From Collybiopsis luxurians FD-317 M1 (Eukaryota > Basidiomycota > Agaricomycetes > Agaricales > Omphalotaceae): 64,000 bases of DNA. The notes under the pieces were generated by a model. That model made no database searches. It had not been told where the DNA came from and saw only the letters and a program-made list of their open reading frames with translations. The position numbers and the translations under genes are program-made. Shown here one piece after another: positions 22,624-35,200 of this stretch. Each line of letters starts with the position of its first letter. The stretch's first letter is position 1. The DNA is taken from the NCBI GenBank assembly GCA_000827265.1, contig KN834749.1, positions 2,407,500-2,471,499 on the forward strand, in the 5' to 3' direction.

Positions 22624-24153
22624 ATGGCCGACCCAGCTGCACCAATGGAATTCATCTTTCTGGGAACTGGAACTTCTTCGTGTATTCCAAATGTATACTG
22701 TTTAACTCGACCACCCGACGATCCGACACCGCCGTGTAAGACTTGCCTTTCGACCCTGAATCCAGAAGGAAAAAAAAATATTCGAAGGAATACATCTGGG
22801 GTAGTGAGGACAAAGGGCAAAGATGGACGTGAAGTGTGAGCGAGAAATCTACCTGTGTTTTATCCGCTGTATGTGTTTTGCGTTTCTGAGTCCTGATGCC
22901 TTTCAGGACCATTGTCATTGATTCAGGAAAAACTTTTCAAGCGGCTACAGTAGAGTGGTTCCCTAAGGCGAGTTTGTATCTGTACATCTACGCAAGCACG
23001 CATACTAAGACGTTCGAATTGATCAGCACGGATTGAGGAAAATAGATGCTCTACTGATTACCCATCCTCATGCCGATGGTTGGAGGTTCTGACACTTGCT
23101 GCTGTAGAAGATTAACTGAAACCATTTGTCTAGCAATGAATGGTCTCGACGATTTGAGAGGTTCGTGAGAGCGATTGGATTTCAAAGCTGTGGATAATGA
23201 TTTGATTGCCTTTCAGGATGGACGCTCAATCGAAGTATACAGTCCCATGTAGATGTCTATGTCTCCGAGACAACATTTAGAGAAGTGAAACGATCGTTTC
23301 CTTATCTTGTTTCCAAAGAGTTTTCTACGGGTGGCGGAGATGTAAGATGTTGGCCCTCGGTATGCTGGATGCTGCTGATGCTTGCAATGGAACAGGTACC
23401 CGATTTTATATGGCATATTATAGAGGATAAAGTTCCCTTTGAGATAAACGACACGGGGATATTTGTAACGCCGTTCTCAGGTAGGCCTCTCATTAGCATT
23501 TCCAAGAATCATCCTGACCAGAATTGATATTTCTAGTTCATCACGGCCGTATATTTTCCCAAGCACCTCCTCCTGGTTATGTGCCTACTCCTGGGGCTGG
23601 CGGTGGCTCTATGACTCCCTCGGAACTCCCGTTGGAACAAGAAATGCGTCACTTGTCCGTAAATGGGAAACCGAAAAAGCAAGATGATGTTATTCACCCA
23701 TACCTCTGCCTTGGATTCAAAATACAAGATGAGATCATTTATCTAGCAGACGTTTCTTATATTCCTGATGATGCATGGGCAATCATCAATGATTCTCAAG
23801 GACGTGAAGGTCGACCCCTTCCGCTATGCATTCTGGATTGCCTAACCCTACATCCACACATGTCACATTTTGGATTTGAACAATCAATCGCTCATGCCCG
23901 TAAAATTGGGGCTTCACGGACCTACCTTCTTGGATTCTCTCATCAAGTGACACACGATGAGTATGTCACCATTACCGAGGCAGTGGGCGGAGCGGAGTTG
24001 GACGAGAGTAAACTAACAAAGTCTGAGAAGGAGGGTCTGGAGCAGATTGGGACTGGTGACCCATTATGGGTTCGACCTGCTCACGATGGTTTACGAGTAG
24101 TTATAGAGCAGGGTCTTGTACGGGATGATACGTATGACTCTGAGACGGCTTGA
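22624..24153 (+). CDS. Metallo-beta-lactamase-fold hydrolase (PhnP-like)
   Basis: Seven exons: 22624-22835, 22907-22967, 23027-23078, 23134-23160, 23217-23341, 23396-23480 and 23537-24153, roughly 390 residues. The start MADPAAPMEFIFLGTGTSSCIP gives the first beta strand typical of the fold. Metal-binding motifs follow: TIVIDSGKTF, then THPHADAMNGLDDLR (the HxHxD-A-x-NGLDDLR form seen in this eukaryotic branch), SVHHGR (HxxG), and CLTLHPHMSHFGFEQS with a late GFSHQ histidine. This branch resembles bacterial PhnP and cyclic phosphodiesterases, and small-molecule or cyclic-phosphate hydrolysis is plausible but unproven. A Pro/Gly-rich insert follows the HHGR motif, and the C-terminal ~60 residues are charged. 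Intron 22968-23026 has a GC donor. Confidence 0.88.
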
Positions 24154-24249
24154 CTGTTGTACCGTAATTTTAGAACGGAGAATCTCGGTTAGTCGACGCG
24201 TCGCGGCCACGTCTCGTCAATTCAATTTAGTAATCAGATTTTACTCACG

Positions 24250-24257
24250 TCACGTGA
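24250..24257. promoter_or_regulatory. E-box palindrome TCACGTGA upstream of the Ups1/PRELI gene
   Basis: TCACGTGA lies 126 bases before the start codon of the PRELI-type gene and about 100 bases after the hydrolase stop codon. It is a bHLH-type core like the one in the Alba/MTW1 promoter. Short motifs of this kind occur by chance, so support is weak. Confidence 0.25.
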
Positions 24258-24382
24258 TGTTACGCAATGGGAATGATGGACAAGACCCAGGTCCATTCGA
24301 GACTACTTCTACACCATTTCCTATCTTAACTATTCTGGCTTTCTGAACCTTTAATTCGCTGTACCGGGATCGTTGTCATTCC

Positions 24383-25209
24383 ATGAAGTATCATTCTCAC
24401 TCATTCTTTTACGAGTACGTTCTTTCGACCTTTTTTTATACCGAAGTTTTTTAGTTTCTCAATATCATGCAGCGATCCCTGGTCTATCGTTTCATTGGCT
24501 TACTTTCTACGCTACCCGAACCCATATGCATCCCATATCATCTCATGCGACGTGATTTCTCGCACAGTTACGCCCTCCGGAACTTTGCAGACGACACGGC
24601 TCATTCTCAAGCGGGGTTCTCTTCCGCGTTGGGCACCAAAAGGAATCATATCCAGAGCAGAGTCATGGGTGCTCGAAGAAAGTGAAGTCGATCCATTGGG
24701 CAAAACACTCAGGTGTACCACGAAAAACCTCGAGTTCACAAAGGTGATGAAAATGGAGGAGTCTACATTCATTCGTCAGACCGAGGATGGGTTCGTACAC
24801 GTTGTTTCCTTGTTTGTGTGTTTCTGATCCCATCTTCCACGTATATAGAAAAACTGCGCAAACAACTGAAGCTCGAGTGTTGTCTGGCTTTGGCTGGGGA
24901 CTTACCAAGCGTATCGAGAGTCACGGGCTGAATAGATTCAAAGCTCATGTTCAGCGTGTACGTTCTCCTTGATCTCACCTTTTCCCAGTCCGACTCACCT
25001 TTAACGTCATACATTAGTCACGCGAAGGCGTATCCCTCATCCTAAACCTCATACGTGAATCGCGTCTTCAGCCCATGACACTAAACGGCGAAGCTCCCTC
25101 TCTTGCAGTCAATGCTAGGCGAGATGAAGTTGACAAAAGTACCTCTTCTGAGACACAGACCGGCACTTGGGCTAGGATAAAAGGCTGGTTTTCTCCTCCC
25201 AAAGGTTGA
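24383..25209 (+). CDS. Ups1/PRELI-family mitochondrial phosphatidic acid transfer protein
   Basis: Four exons: 24383-24414, 24474-24790, 24849-24957 and 25018-25209, about 216 residues. The start MKYHSHSFFYDDPWSIVSLA crosses the first intron and gives the PRELI/MSF1' opening (H-x-F, then D-P-W). It is followed by YFLRYPNPYASHI, DVISRTV, LKRGSLPRWAPKGI, ESWVLEESEVDP, TTKNLEFTKVM and GWGLTKRIESHGLNRF, all in family order. Ups1/PRELI proteins with the Mdm35 partner shuttle phosphatidic acid across the mitochondrial intermembrane space for cardiolipin synthesis. The C-terminal tail is Ser/Thr-rich and may be disordered. Between paralogues, similarity looks closer to Ups1/PRELID1 than Ups2/3, but only a tree would settle this. 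Confidence 0.92.
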
Positions 25210-25519
25210 CACCGAGGGAATCCAGGAATCGTATTTTTTTTACCATTTCACAGCTTTTATTTACTTGTACCAACAACTTTTTGCTTTCTTCGCATTCTTA
25301 AATACGGTAGTTTGTCAGTCCATGTGTATCATTAGTACTCACATCTCAAATCTTGCACACACGCACCTGTATCTTTCAGGGTAAAAAAAAATACTCGTCA
25401 CTGCGTTAGGGGACCGTAAAGCTACACATTAACAAAATGTACAACTGAGTATGTCTACAGAAGGAGCATTCTAATGCAAGGGATTCTAGGATTAGACATG
25501 AGAACCAAATAATCTAACA
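25210..25519. other. Convergent 3' flanks of the PRELI and ATG26 genes
   Basis: These 310 bases hold the 3' untranslated regions of two converging genes. They are AT-rich with T and A runs consistent with polyadenylation signals on both strands. I see no coding potential. Confidence 0.45.
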
Positions 25520-28500
25520 TCAAGACTGTGAATTGGCAGATAGAGTTCGTTTGCGAGGAGATCCAGGTGTCAGAGAGTTTGGAAGCACAGAAAGCATTGC
25601 TGCTGCGATAGTCGAACGTTTCCCGCTGTTGGATCCAGGTTCAGATGTTCCGCTATGCGCAGAGCTCACGGATGACCGCCGACTATCGGAAATGACACTC
25701 CAGTCTTCACTGGGAGCACCCTGCACCGATCCACTGGAGCTATACCCAGACCTAGGCTCCGACGCTGAAGAAAGAGGATGTCGATCCCGAACAGTTGCAT
25801 GTTCGTTATCGGTATCATCGCCGTCACTTTCAGGGGCAGCATTTCGTCGTTTAATCAGTGATCGTGCATAATCCAAATCGCGGTAGATGGACTCGATGGC
25901 CGTTTCCACGCCCTTTTCCTGCATGAAGATCAATCAGTAAAGAAAGATAGATGATGGTCCCGGAAGTTAAACTTAAAGACTCACCGCTCGAATCTGCTCC
26001 CCTAGCACCCTCGCCCGAGAGATTTGTTTCTGATCCGTTGTGGCATTACGCAGAGCCTCTGTCAAAGACTCGACCGTCAGTCTTCGCACACCAGATCCAA
26101 CACCCAGAGCTTCAACTCGGTCCGCCCAGAAAAACTGATCTCCGAAGAACGGTTTGATAATGGTAGGTATTCCAGCTGTAGAACACAAACAGAAGGGGTG
26201 AGTACACAAGATAGAGATAAGATCACGAAATCCTTTCTTCACCTCGAAGACTAGCCCCTGTTGTACCAGCACCTCCATGATGGCAGGCCGCATCGATCCG
26301 CTTAAACAGCCAATCGTGAGGTATAGCGTTTATAGGATAAATTTGCGGAGGCAAAGGATCCTCGACCTCGCCAGTGTCTGGAGATTTGACATGCAGTCGG
26401 TCTGACCATCCTTTCGAGAGAATCGCGTAGACACCGCTTTGAACGACAGCGTCTATGACGCATTTGGTCATGGCCTTGGGATCAGAGACGACGATGCTGC
26501 CAAAACCAATGTAGACAACTTTTTTATCGGCTGAATGTACAGAGTCGATAAACTTGATGAGATCTCCTGGGGGTGTCCACTTTTTGGAACTGACATCGGC
26601 GTCATCTAGGAACCAGTACCCTACGAAACAAGGTTTGATTGACATTAGGGAGCGAAAAAGAACGGCATTTCACCTGTAACGCGAATCCATTCTGGCCAAT
26701 CCAACGGTGGAGGTACAATGTGAGGACTAAAATTGTATAAGAACGGAATCTTGTGAGGCTCCATCTTGTCTAGGCTGGTGCTCTCAATCTGCAAAACATT
26801 CCTTCGCCATCTGTTGATCTGCCCAGATATGGCTCGCCAGAATACTTGGTCGAACATGACATAGGACTGCAAGAAGTTTACGCGTTTAGCACGCGGAGGT
26901 GAAACTCAACCGGAGGACAAACTCACCATATAATTATAGCTGCCACCCATCTATGAAGGAGAATTAGAAGGCCATAATGTTTTTACGGCAATGAATCGGC
27001 TCGTGTGACACATACCTTGCGTTCTGGCACCGCAAACGCATGGGGATAAGCTCTAAAGAAAACCCTTTTAAAACCAGCGACAATACCGGGAGGTGGCATG
27101 AACCCACCTTGTTCGAGTCCACGTCATCGTAAACGCTCTAAAGTACGGAATCCCCAAAGCTTCGGCGATATGATACCCTCCCATTGCGCTCGGGCTCTCA
27201 ACCAAAACATCTGTCCCCTGACAAGCTTCCCAGGAAGTCTTGAGCAGATCGTCCAACCATCCTCGAAACTACAGATACGTTCATTGTTAATCAAGGAGAC
27301 GGGATGAGACGGGAGGTGATACAAACCTTTAGCAAGCCTTCCTTCAAGAAAGCCACCGTAAACGTGCCATTCTCAACGCATAAGCTCAAAAGCTCCGCAG
27401 GGTCCCCACCGACATATCCATACTCGATATTATGCTAAAACCCACGGTCACCAACCATCAGCAACCCATCACACAAACATCACCCAAATGGCAATGGCTT
27501 CAAACTCAAAACTCACCGATTCAATCCACTCCTTAAACTCTTTATGCGTCGCAATCTTGACCCTATGCCCATCCGCCTGCAACCCCTTCGCCAACGCAAT
27601 ATACGGCTGCACATCCCCTCTCGATCCAATCGTCAAAAACGTAAAATGCATACTCTGCTTCGGCTTGAACGTCAAAAACGTGGACGACGCAGAGGTGAAC
27701 ATCATCGCCGGTACGGAATCTGCCAAATTGGAACTATTATTCTCTGGTCCCGATCCGTACCCAGAGCTGGAACTATGACCATGGCCATGGGTAGGTCCAA
27801 CGTGGTGCGTCGGCGAATGATGAACATCCAACTCTTCCAAAATCAACGCATCCTTCTGTCCCTGCGACATCCCCGTCTCTCCTCCTCCCGCAGCCAAACT
27901 ATCCCCCTCCGCCAACCTCCGTCTCACATCCTCAATCTGCCGCTCAATCAAAAGCACAAACGCATCCCTCTTATCCTCCGCACCAAATTCGAAAAACAGC
28001 TCTTCGTGTCCTTTGACGATAACGATGAGACCGTGGTGTCCGAATCGGGTAGCTTTGGATTTTTCGACGGAGAGGATATCTCGGATTGGGAGGGCCATCT
28101 GGGAAGAGTAGGTGAGTACGAGTCTATAATGGCCGTAGATTCGTTTAACGCACCCTTGTCCGAGAAGTCAGCGGTCCAGACGACTTGAAGCAAAAGTGGT
28201 TGAGGGAAATATACAGACGTCCATAAACAGGTAACAACCGGAAAATGTACCCCGGAAAGTCTACAAGTTCCCAAAGTCAAAGTCAGTGTTAGCTCCAACA
28301 AACAGCCAATCGAAATTTGAAGCAACAGCAGCAGTAGGGACAGTTCACTTACGTCCCAACAAAATCTCCCTCTCATCATATGCAAAATAATTCCTAAACT
28401 TTGTCGCAATCTCATCGTCCACAGGAAGATTCGGCGTCTCGAGTATACTATATGTTAGATCCCCAGCCCCGGCTCCGGCACCTGCACTTGCAAATTTGCT

Positions 28501-30671
28501 CGAAGACGACCATGAAGAAGCAGGATGACTTGTTGAAGTAGGGGACGTATAGAGCTCCTTGACCTTTCCACCTGGCGGAATCACCGAAAGCACATCAGAA
28601 GAAGTCACACCACCACCACTGAATAGCCCTCTCCTGGTCGGTACCCTAAGCCAACTCGGTACTGCCGCAGTCCATGAACCTGAACTCGAACTGGTAGTCG
28701 GACTCAGTATCATACTATTCGTACCCAGTGACGACCGTACAGATCCAGGATGCAAGGGAGATACAGGGGATCCTAAAGTCGAAGGTGGGTAGGTATGACT
28801 AGAATCTATGACGATCGTGGAGGCGGTCGGAGTAAGATTCGAATCCCCCGTCTCCTCGGTTACACCTTTCACATCAGGAGACTTCCGGGGGGAAGGGGTA
28901 CTGGTGACAGGAACGAACGAGGATGAATGGGCGCGTTTGGTGATGTGTGTAAACTCTTCGTGAGGTTGTTCTGAAGAAGTACTAAGGCTCGTGTGGATTC
29001 GAGGTTCGGAGAAGGGGCGGATGAAGGAAGGGATCTTAAACAGGGAAGTTGAGCCGCTGGGGATGTTGGAAGAAGGCTTTTCGGGAACTGGGAATGGAAG
29101 AGTGCGGGTGGTTGTCGTATCAAGTACATGATGTGTTGTTTCGCCCTCTGTCCGCCGCGAACGGACAGCATCGCGAATCTGATCTAGGGCAGCAGGGAGG
29201 TCGCGAAAATAAGCAAAAAAGAATGAATCGATGGAAAAGTGATCTCGGGCTTCCTTGTCGTACACTTTAACCTCGATTGTCTCGCTGAAATCCATAGCAG
29301 ACGATTTTTCAACGTCGAGGATGGCGGAATAGGGAATGGCAATCTTGACGCTGTCGCCTGTATTCTGCGCTTTGAAAATGACTTTTCTGATCGCCTTGAC
29401 CCATTCTTCGCGACTAGGCACGGAATCGGCGGAGAGAATAACTGTTTTCTGGTTGGTTCGAACACGGAAGCCACGATCACCTGTCGATTCGCATGATATA
29501 GCGTATCGAAGATCGACTATACCATGAGGGAAGTAGGGATCCTAGTGACTTCGTCAAGGGCTAGTCAACAACAGATGGCAGCCAGACTAACTGAAGATGA
29601 CTGATACCAGCTCAATGCGTCATTCTTGAGTACGAACCAATGCTTGATCCAGCGTTTGGTGCGCTGTGCTTTCTTACTAAGTGAGCCTGACTTGAGAACT
29701 TGATCCTGATGAATAAAGGTGAGAAGATGGGGAGAGGATGATAGGCATCAGGTCTAACCTCGCGAGACGGCATGTGGGCAAAGAAGCACAAAAAGGTGTT
29801 AGTGAGATACATGTAGCCTTGTAATACTAGAAACGAATGAGCACAAAATCGATAGGAACGATCTGTACTCACAAACTGAGCGTAAAAGCCAGCAAGGGAG
29901 TTCTTGAAAGATATTAGATTAGAACATTTGATTAGGTGGACGGCGTACCTGCATGGACCTCTTCGATATCTTCCAACTCGAAAATTTCCCGCAATTTTTC
30001 TGCAAGCTTTGTCCTCCGTTCCTGTTTCACAGTCGCCATACTTCCCGACCTAGTCATAGCTACTCTTTCCGGTAGTTTGCTTGAGCTGAGCTGCCTCTGG
30101 GACATGTAGGACACGCTTCGGAGTTGAAGATGTGAAGGTTCCGCAGCTTCAGGTGGCTTTGGCGTGGTATCCTCAAAGTCTTCTGCCTCCGGTTCTGAAT
30201 CTTCTTCCGACTGCGCAGTCTCATCTGAAGATTCCGGGATAGGTAAACGCGAACGTGAACCAGTTGTGATACTCATTCTGCGTGAACGCGCCACGGGTCT
30301 ATATATTGTGTGTATAGAGGAAGCCAAATCTGAAGAAAGGTGTTAACTAGGGTAAGGAAGGTACAATAGAACGCACGAGGAGGTGAAGATTCGTCGTCGC
30401 TGCTGACACCCTCTGGTTCTTCTGTGAGAGCTGAGGGATCGTGAATTGCAATATCATCATCGTGATCCTGATCTGAAGCCCATGGCAAGGCTTGCAAAGC
30501 CTGGATAAGAGTCTGCGTGCCCACACGCATCTAGGAATAGAGGGTCAGAGATTGGGAGGGGAAAGCTGTGCGAAAGAGAGATTGTGTTACCGAAGCATCG
30601 CCTGGCCATGCGGCTGATGGAGATAGGGGAGGAGAAGGGGGCGAAATGAAGGGAGAGTCGTCGTTGGACAT
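25520..30671 (-). CDS. ATG26: Sterol 3-beta-glucosyltransferase Atg26 (GRAM-PH-GRAM-GT1)
   Basis: About seventeen exons code for roughly 1,430 residues, from [15 protein letters not shown] at 30671 to the TGA at 25520. Domain order matches Atg26. An acidic, Ser-rich N terminus comes first. The first GRAM domain follows ([31 protein letters not shown]) with a split PH domain inside ([25 protein letters not shown] strand). A long Ser/Pro-rich linker leads to the second GRAM ([35 protein letters not shown]). The GT1 glucosyltransferase begins [22 protein letters not shown], with [23 protein letters not shown] and the donor-binding box [20 protein letters not shown] joined across an intron. The enzyme transfers glucose from UDP-glucose to ergosterol at membranes. 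In some yeasts and plant-pathogenic fungi it aids pexophagy through the GRAM/PH region. All key motifs are intact. A 24-base exon (MGGSYNYM) is notable. Confidence 0.95.
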
Positions 30672-30946
30672 GGTGATGGTTGTAGTGGTAGTGGTGTCTG
30701 TAATTGAATGATGAGAGAGAGAGCAGAGAAGAGAAGGATACTAAATACCTCGTAGTTTCCCTTTACGGGTGAGACTGAGCATGCGCTTGGGACTTTTGCT
30801 TAGCTTGTCTAGTGCATTCCTGACATTTCGAGCTGGGGCTGGGCTGGTCGGACGAGATGCAGGTTCATCGGACATGAGAAATGAAAACAAAGTCCTGCAA
30901 ATTCCCGGTCCGGTACACGTTCCCTCCTTGCCTCTTCTCTTTCACC
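30672..30946. promoter_or_regulatory. Divergent promoter between ATG26 and the SUR7-like gene
   Basis: The 275 bases separate the start codons of a sterol-modifying enzyme gene (minus) and a plasma-membrane eisosome-type protein gene (plus). The left end is purine-rich on the plus strand (GA repeats near 30711-30740). No named motif is clear. Confidence 0.35.
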
Positions 30947-32015
30947 ATGCGCGGGGAACTTTGTATCGGGGTCGCCTCTTTCTTATCGCAAGTTGACCTT
31001 TTCTTCCTTGGATTCGCTCATTCTGAATCGATTCTCAGTTTTTCTGCTATGATTCTTTTAATTTTCACTCATGTCAGTTATCCGGCGTCCTTCTCCCGCA
31101 CATATCTAATCTCTTCCTTCTAGGTTGGTCAAATCAACACTTCGACAGTTCCTCGGGGCATCTACATGGTACGCTTACCGTCTATCATCATTTCCGGTTA
31201 TTGTTGATAGTCTTTTTAGGCTAGGATGAACGTGTCGCAGTTTGGGTGCGCGCGTGTGCGCTTATTCTCTGTTACTCTCTTTTAAATTTATTTTCAGTGC
31301 CGCCCTTCATCAAGCAATTGTAGACCCAGTCGATGGTCTCTATACTAACGATTCTTCTCTCCCCTTACTAGAGGGCAATGGCATCCGCCAGTTTTACAAT
31401 TTCGGTCTCTATTCACACTGCGGTTATGTCAACAAATCTGCCGGTATTTGCTCCAACGAGACAATCGGCTACCCATACAAACCTTTCGACTATTTTGTCG
31501 GCGACATGAGTGACAGCTACTCCATCATCACCTCTTCCATTATCACCGGAGGTACTTTTCGTGACTCCAGCTACCTCGGTCAAGCAACAAAAGCCGCATA
31601 CTGGCTTATTTTACTGGGAACCATCCTCGCTGCTTTGTCTTTTTTCAGGTGTGTTTGCATGTTATCTGGTCAACATCCTACTTATTTTCCTCCAGCGGGG
31701 TCGCCAAACACAACTTGACCTTTTTCCTTTCCGCCGTGTTTGCTGCCGTTAGCAGTATCTTTATCCTCGTAGCTGCCGCAATATGGACTGTCGTAATCAA
31801 AAAATCAAACGGAGTCAGTCACACCCTTATTGGTGTGAATCCTACACCAATAGGAATCGAAATCACAGAGGGCCCTGGTTTGTTCCTTACATGGGCAGCC
31901 TTTGCTTGCCTTTTCGCGTCGATGATTCCATACTTGATTAGGTGCGTTTCCTTTCCTGTTCCGAATTCCAAGCCAGCTGATATCATTTTCCAGTTGCTGT
32001 ACATACCGAGGATGA
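30947..32015 (+). CDS. SUR7/PalI-type plasma-membrane tetraspanner
   Basis: Six exons starting at MRGELCIGVASFLSQVDLFFLGF and ending at SCCTYRG give about 255 residues. The first membrane helix is followed by VGQINTSTVPRGIYM, a spliced ARMNVSQFGAALHQA, then DPVDGLYTND and the ectodomain motif GLYSHCGYVNKSAGICSN with paired cysteines typical of this claudin-like family. Three further helices follow (WLILLGTILAALSFF, LTFFLSAVFAAVSSIFILVAAAIW, FLTWAAFACLFASMIPYLI). SUR7 proteins sit in eisosomes and cortical patches. The sister PalI/Rim9 proteins act in ambient pH sensing. The short C-terminal tail with CC could be palmitoylated. The start falls after a promoter shared with ATG26. Confidence 0.84.
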
Positions 32016-32285
32016 GAAGGAGGACCCGATGATGCTGGCATCACCACCACCACGTTTTTAGCGAACGACTGAAATGATTTATTTTGCCTCGTGTATGTAT
32101 TGAATGTACCGCCATGATCTCGAGAAGACTGGGACGATTTCTCTTAAATGAACAACCTAAAATATTGGCTGCAGAAGTAGATTATCATTTTATTTAGCTG
32201 TAGCTAGATGCGACGAACAGAGAAATATGCAAATCCACATGGGAACTGAGATTCACGCAGGTTTGAACGCCACATAATCAATCAA

Positions 32286-35200
32286 ATGTACTTCCCCACC
32301 TCCACGGCACGGCGCCTCTCAACTGTGCCAGCTCTCCCTAATATCCCTCCGGAATCTGTATTAGGAATATCTCCGAGTCCACGAAAATCATTGTTTTGTA
32401 CGCTCACGAGGAATGGGATATCGGTTTGGCGCGTGAGGGTAAGTTTGAAACTATATAAAGTAATTTTCTATATTCTCTGCAGCCCTCAGCAGTCCTAGCG
32501 TTTCTGTCGCGTACTCCGACATCTATTATTGACCATGGAGAGAATAGAAAAGCGTATTGGTCGCCAGATGGAAGTTGTATAGTTATTCAGGTGCGAGACT
32601 TCCCTATTCCTCTGGCATTCCCAACTCAACCCTCCTCTTAGACCTCCGACTCCTACCTAGTCCTAATAACCATCATCTACGACCCCTCCTCCGCAGCAAC
32701 CTATCAACCCCCACCCCTCTCCTCCACCGCCCAACGCAACTTTCTCGCGGGACCAGGCGAAGCGTTCCCCCTCAATAGCATTAGTCTCCGCTTCGAAGGT
32801 GTCATTAGGGTCGAAGGGACGTTGGTTAGTGTCTCTCCGAGAAAACAAGCTATTGTATTTTCGACAAGGAATCCACCGGCTATGCAGAGGATTCCTTGGC
32901 CTGCTGCTGAGGAGGAGGACGGAGATGGGGATGATGACGGGGATGGGGATGGGAGGGAGGAAAGGGAGTCCGACTTTGCTGAGGAGGGGAGGAAGAAGTT
33001 GAACAATTTTGACCAGTGGATTATTGACGAACGCAATTTTGGGTGGTTGGTCGAGTCTGATTCAGGTGAGTATACAAAGTATTCGAAACGAGAAATTAAT
33101 TCATTCAGTATAACAGTGACTATCTCTCAAATCTTATACGACCGAAGTACGGGCGTAGAATCATGGATCGCTTCAGACGGACGAGCATATGTCGTGTACC
33201 TCAGCAAGAACGACGAAGGGGAACCTCCTCCTTCGCACGGAGAAGAAGACAGCAGCAGCTTTTCGAATCCCAACGATGACGATCTCGATGGACAGCAGCA
33301 AAGAAAAGCCAATCCTAGTAGTAACAGTACATGGATTGGAACGTGTATACACAACTTTCCTACTCCCCGCTGGGTACAAAAACAAAAACGCGTCGAGCCC
33401 CACGAACAAGATCCCCACTCCCTCTATTTCGAACCTAAACGCGCAGTGCAGATTGCTATCAATGAAAAGTTCTCGATGATTGCTGTTGGTATGCTTGGGT
33501 ACGTCTCCTCGTCTTATTCTCCTTCTCTTTTCACCTTTTTCGTACTGATTTGGGTCGGGTACTACTACTGCTACTACTTGCATACATATAGAGGCGGCAT
33601 CCAATTCACCTCCTTCCCAAACGAAGAAGGCCTCCTGCCCGCATCTCAGCAAGTGGACATACCGAACCCGTTCAATCGACAGACTGGAGCTGTCTGTTGT
33701 ATGGAATGGAGCTCGGATGGGTATGTCCTTGCTGTAGGATGGCAGCACGGATGGGGGATATTCAGCGTCGGGGGAAGATGTCTCGTCTCTGCGTTCGGTG
33801 TAGATGATGTTGTTGAGGAGCAAAAGTACGTGTCTATTTGGTCTTCTTTTTTGGTTGGTTTGCTTGACGATGTGTTTTGTGTAACAGATTCCAGGATGCG
33901 TTCATGTATGGGGTCCTGAATCTCGTGAGCGGATTGTTTTTGGTACTCTATTGCGTTGTGGAAGATTGAATGGAAAAATAGTTCTGGGCTCCTGGAAGTT
34001 TTGAGCTGGTCGTACTAGCTCAACCTTCGCCCAAAAGTACGTACTCAGACTGATAACAACCAAAAGGTCAAGTTAACAATTCAATCTCAGCTATTGATGG
34101 ACAAGTCTTTGTCATTCCTTTCGCCAAAAGTGCAGCTACCGGCCAGCACTCACCCGATAACACTCGTTACGCCTTTTTGCAGCTCGAAGATCGTGCGCTG
34201 GTATACCGAGGGGCTGACCAACCCGATGTCAGTGTGATTAATCCTGAGTCGGACGTTTGGCAGCATATCAAGGTGAGTAGAATTTTTTTCATACATCCCC
34301 CGCCCTGCTCGCTCATCCTACATTATGTTGTCAATACAATAGATCCCACAGAGTTACCTAGCAGCAAATTGGCCTGTACGATACTCGGCGTTGAGTTCCG
34401 ATGGGCGCTTGATTGCTATTGCTGGCCGACGTGGGCTGGTGCATTACAGTGCCAGTTCAGGACGATGGAAGCTCTTCGCGGATCCTGTACAGGAACAGGC
34501 GTTTTCTGTACAAGGGGGACTTGTTTGGTTTCACCATGTATTGATAGCGGCTGTGGATGTTTCGAAAGCGCACCAGGTATGTTGCGACGCATTAATCGTT
34601 TGCGAATCCTAGAGGAAGTCTGAAGATGTAAGAGCAGATCAGGCTATACTCGCGCGATCTAGAGTTGAGCAACCAGAACGTTCTGCATCGTGAAGTGATG
34701 TCTTCCCCGGTGATCATTCTATCCTTGGTGGACAACTCGTTACTAGTCTATTGCGCGGATAACACACTTCTCCATTACTTGATCGTGCCTACGGCTGATA
34801 CGATCAAGTTGCACCTTTGTGGAAGTATCACGTTTAACGGGGTGATTGCTACCCCTGGAGCGGTGAGGATGTTGAGTTGGATGATTCCGAGTGCGCAGAA
34901 ACGTATGTCGGGTGTTTCGTTCGTGAGGTGTTAACTGAGAATGATTGTTCTATTTTGTAGAGATGGGAGATCCTGTGGACGACTTGGCTGTTGCTACGGT
35001 GTTGATGGTCGTTGGAGGGCAGCTGGTCCTGCTGAGGCCGCGAAAGGTGAGTGTTTAATCCTCCTAGGGTACGCATTATACTTCGGTTCTGAGCTAACTT
35101 CGTCCCGTTTCGTTTTCAACGACAGTCCGCGAACCAGGAAGTGAAATACGACATGCAGATATTCGCTGATCGTATAGAGTTTTGTTGGATCCATCTTCGA

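Noticed and set aside
22980..23216. Apparent frame breaks in the metallo-beta-lactamase gene suggesting a pseudogene
   Set aside because: Allowing one GC-AG intron and short GT-AG introns restores THPHADAMNGLDDLR and all downstream motifs, so the gene is intact.
27544..28188. Plus-strand frame of over 200 codons rich in Arg
   Set aside because: It is antisense to the second GRAM domain and glycosyltransferase start of ATG26, which has clear conserved motifs. The Arg-rich composition is what a Ser/Pro-rich gene gives on its other strand.
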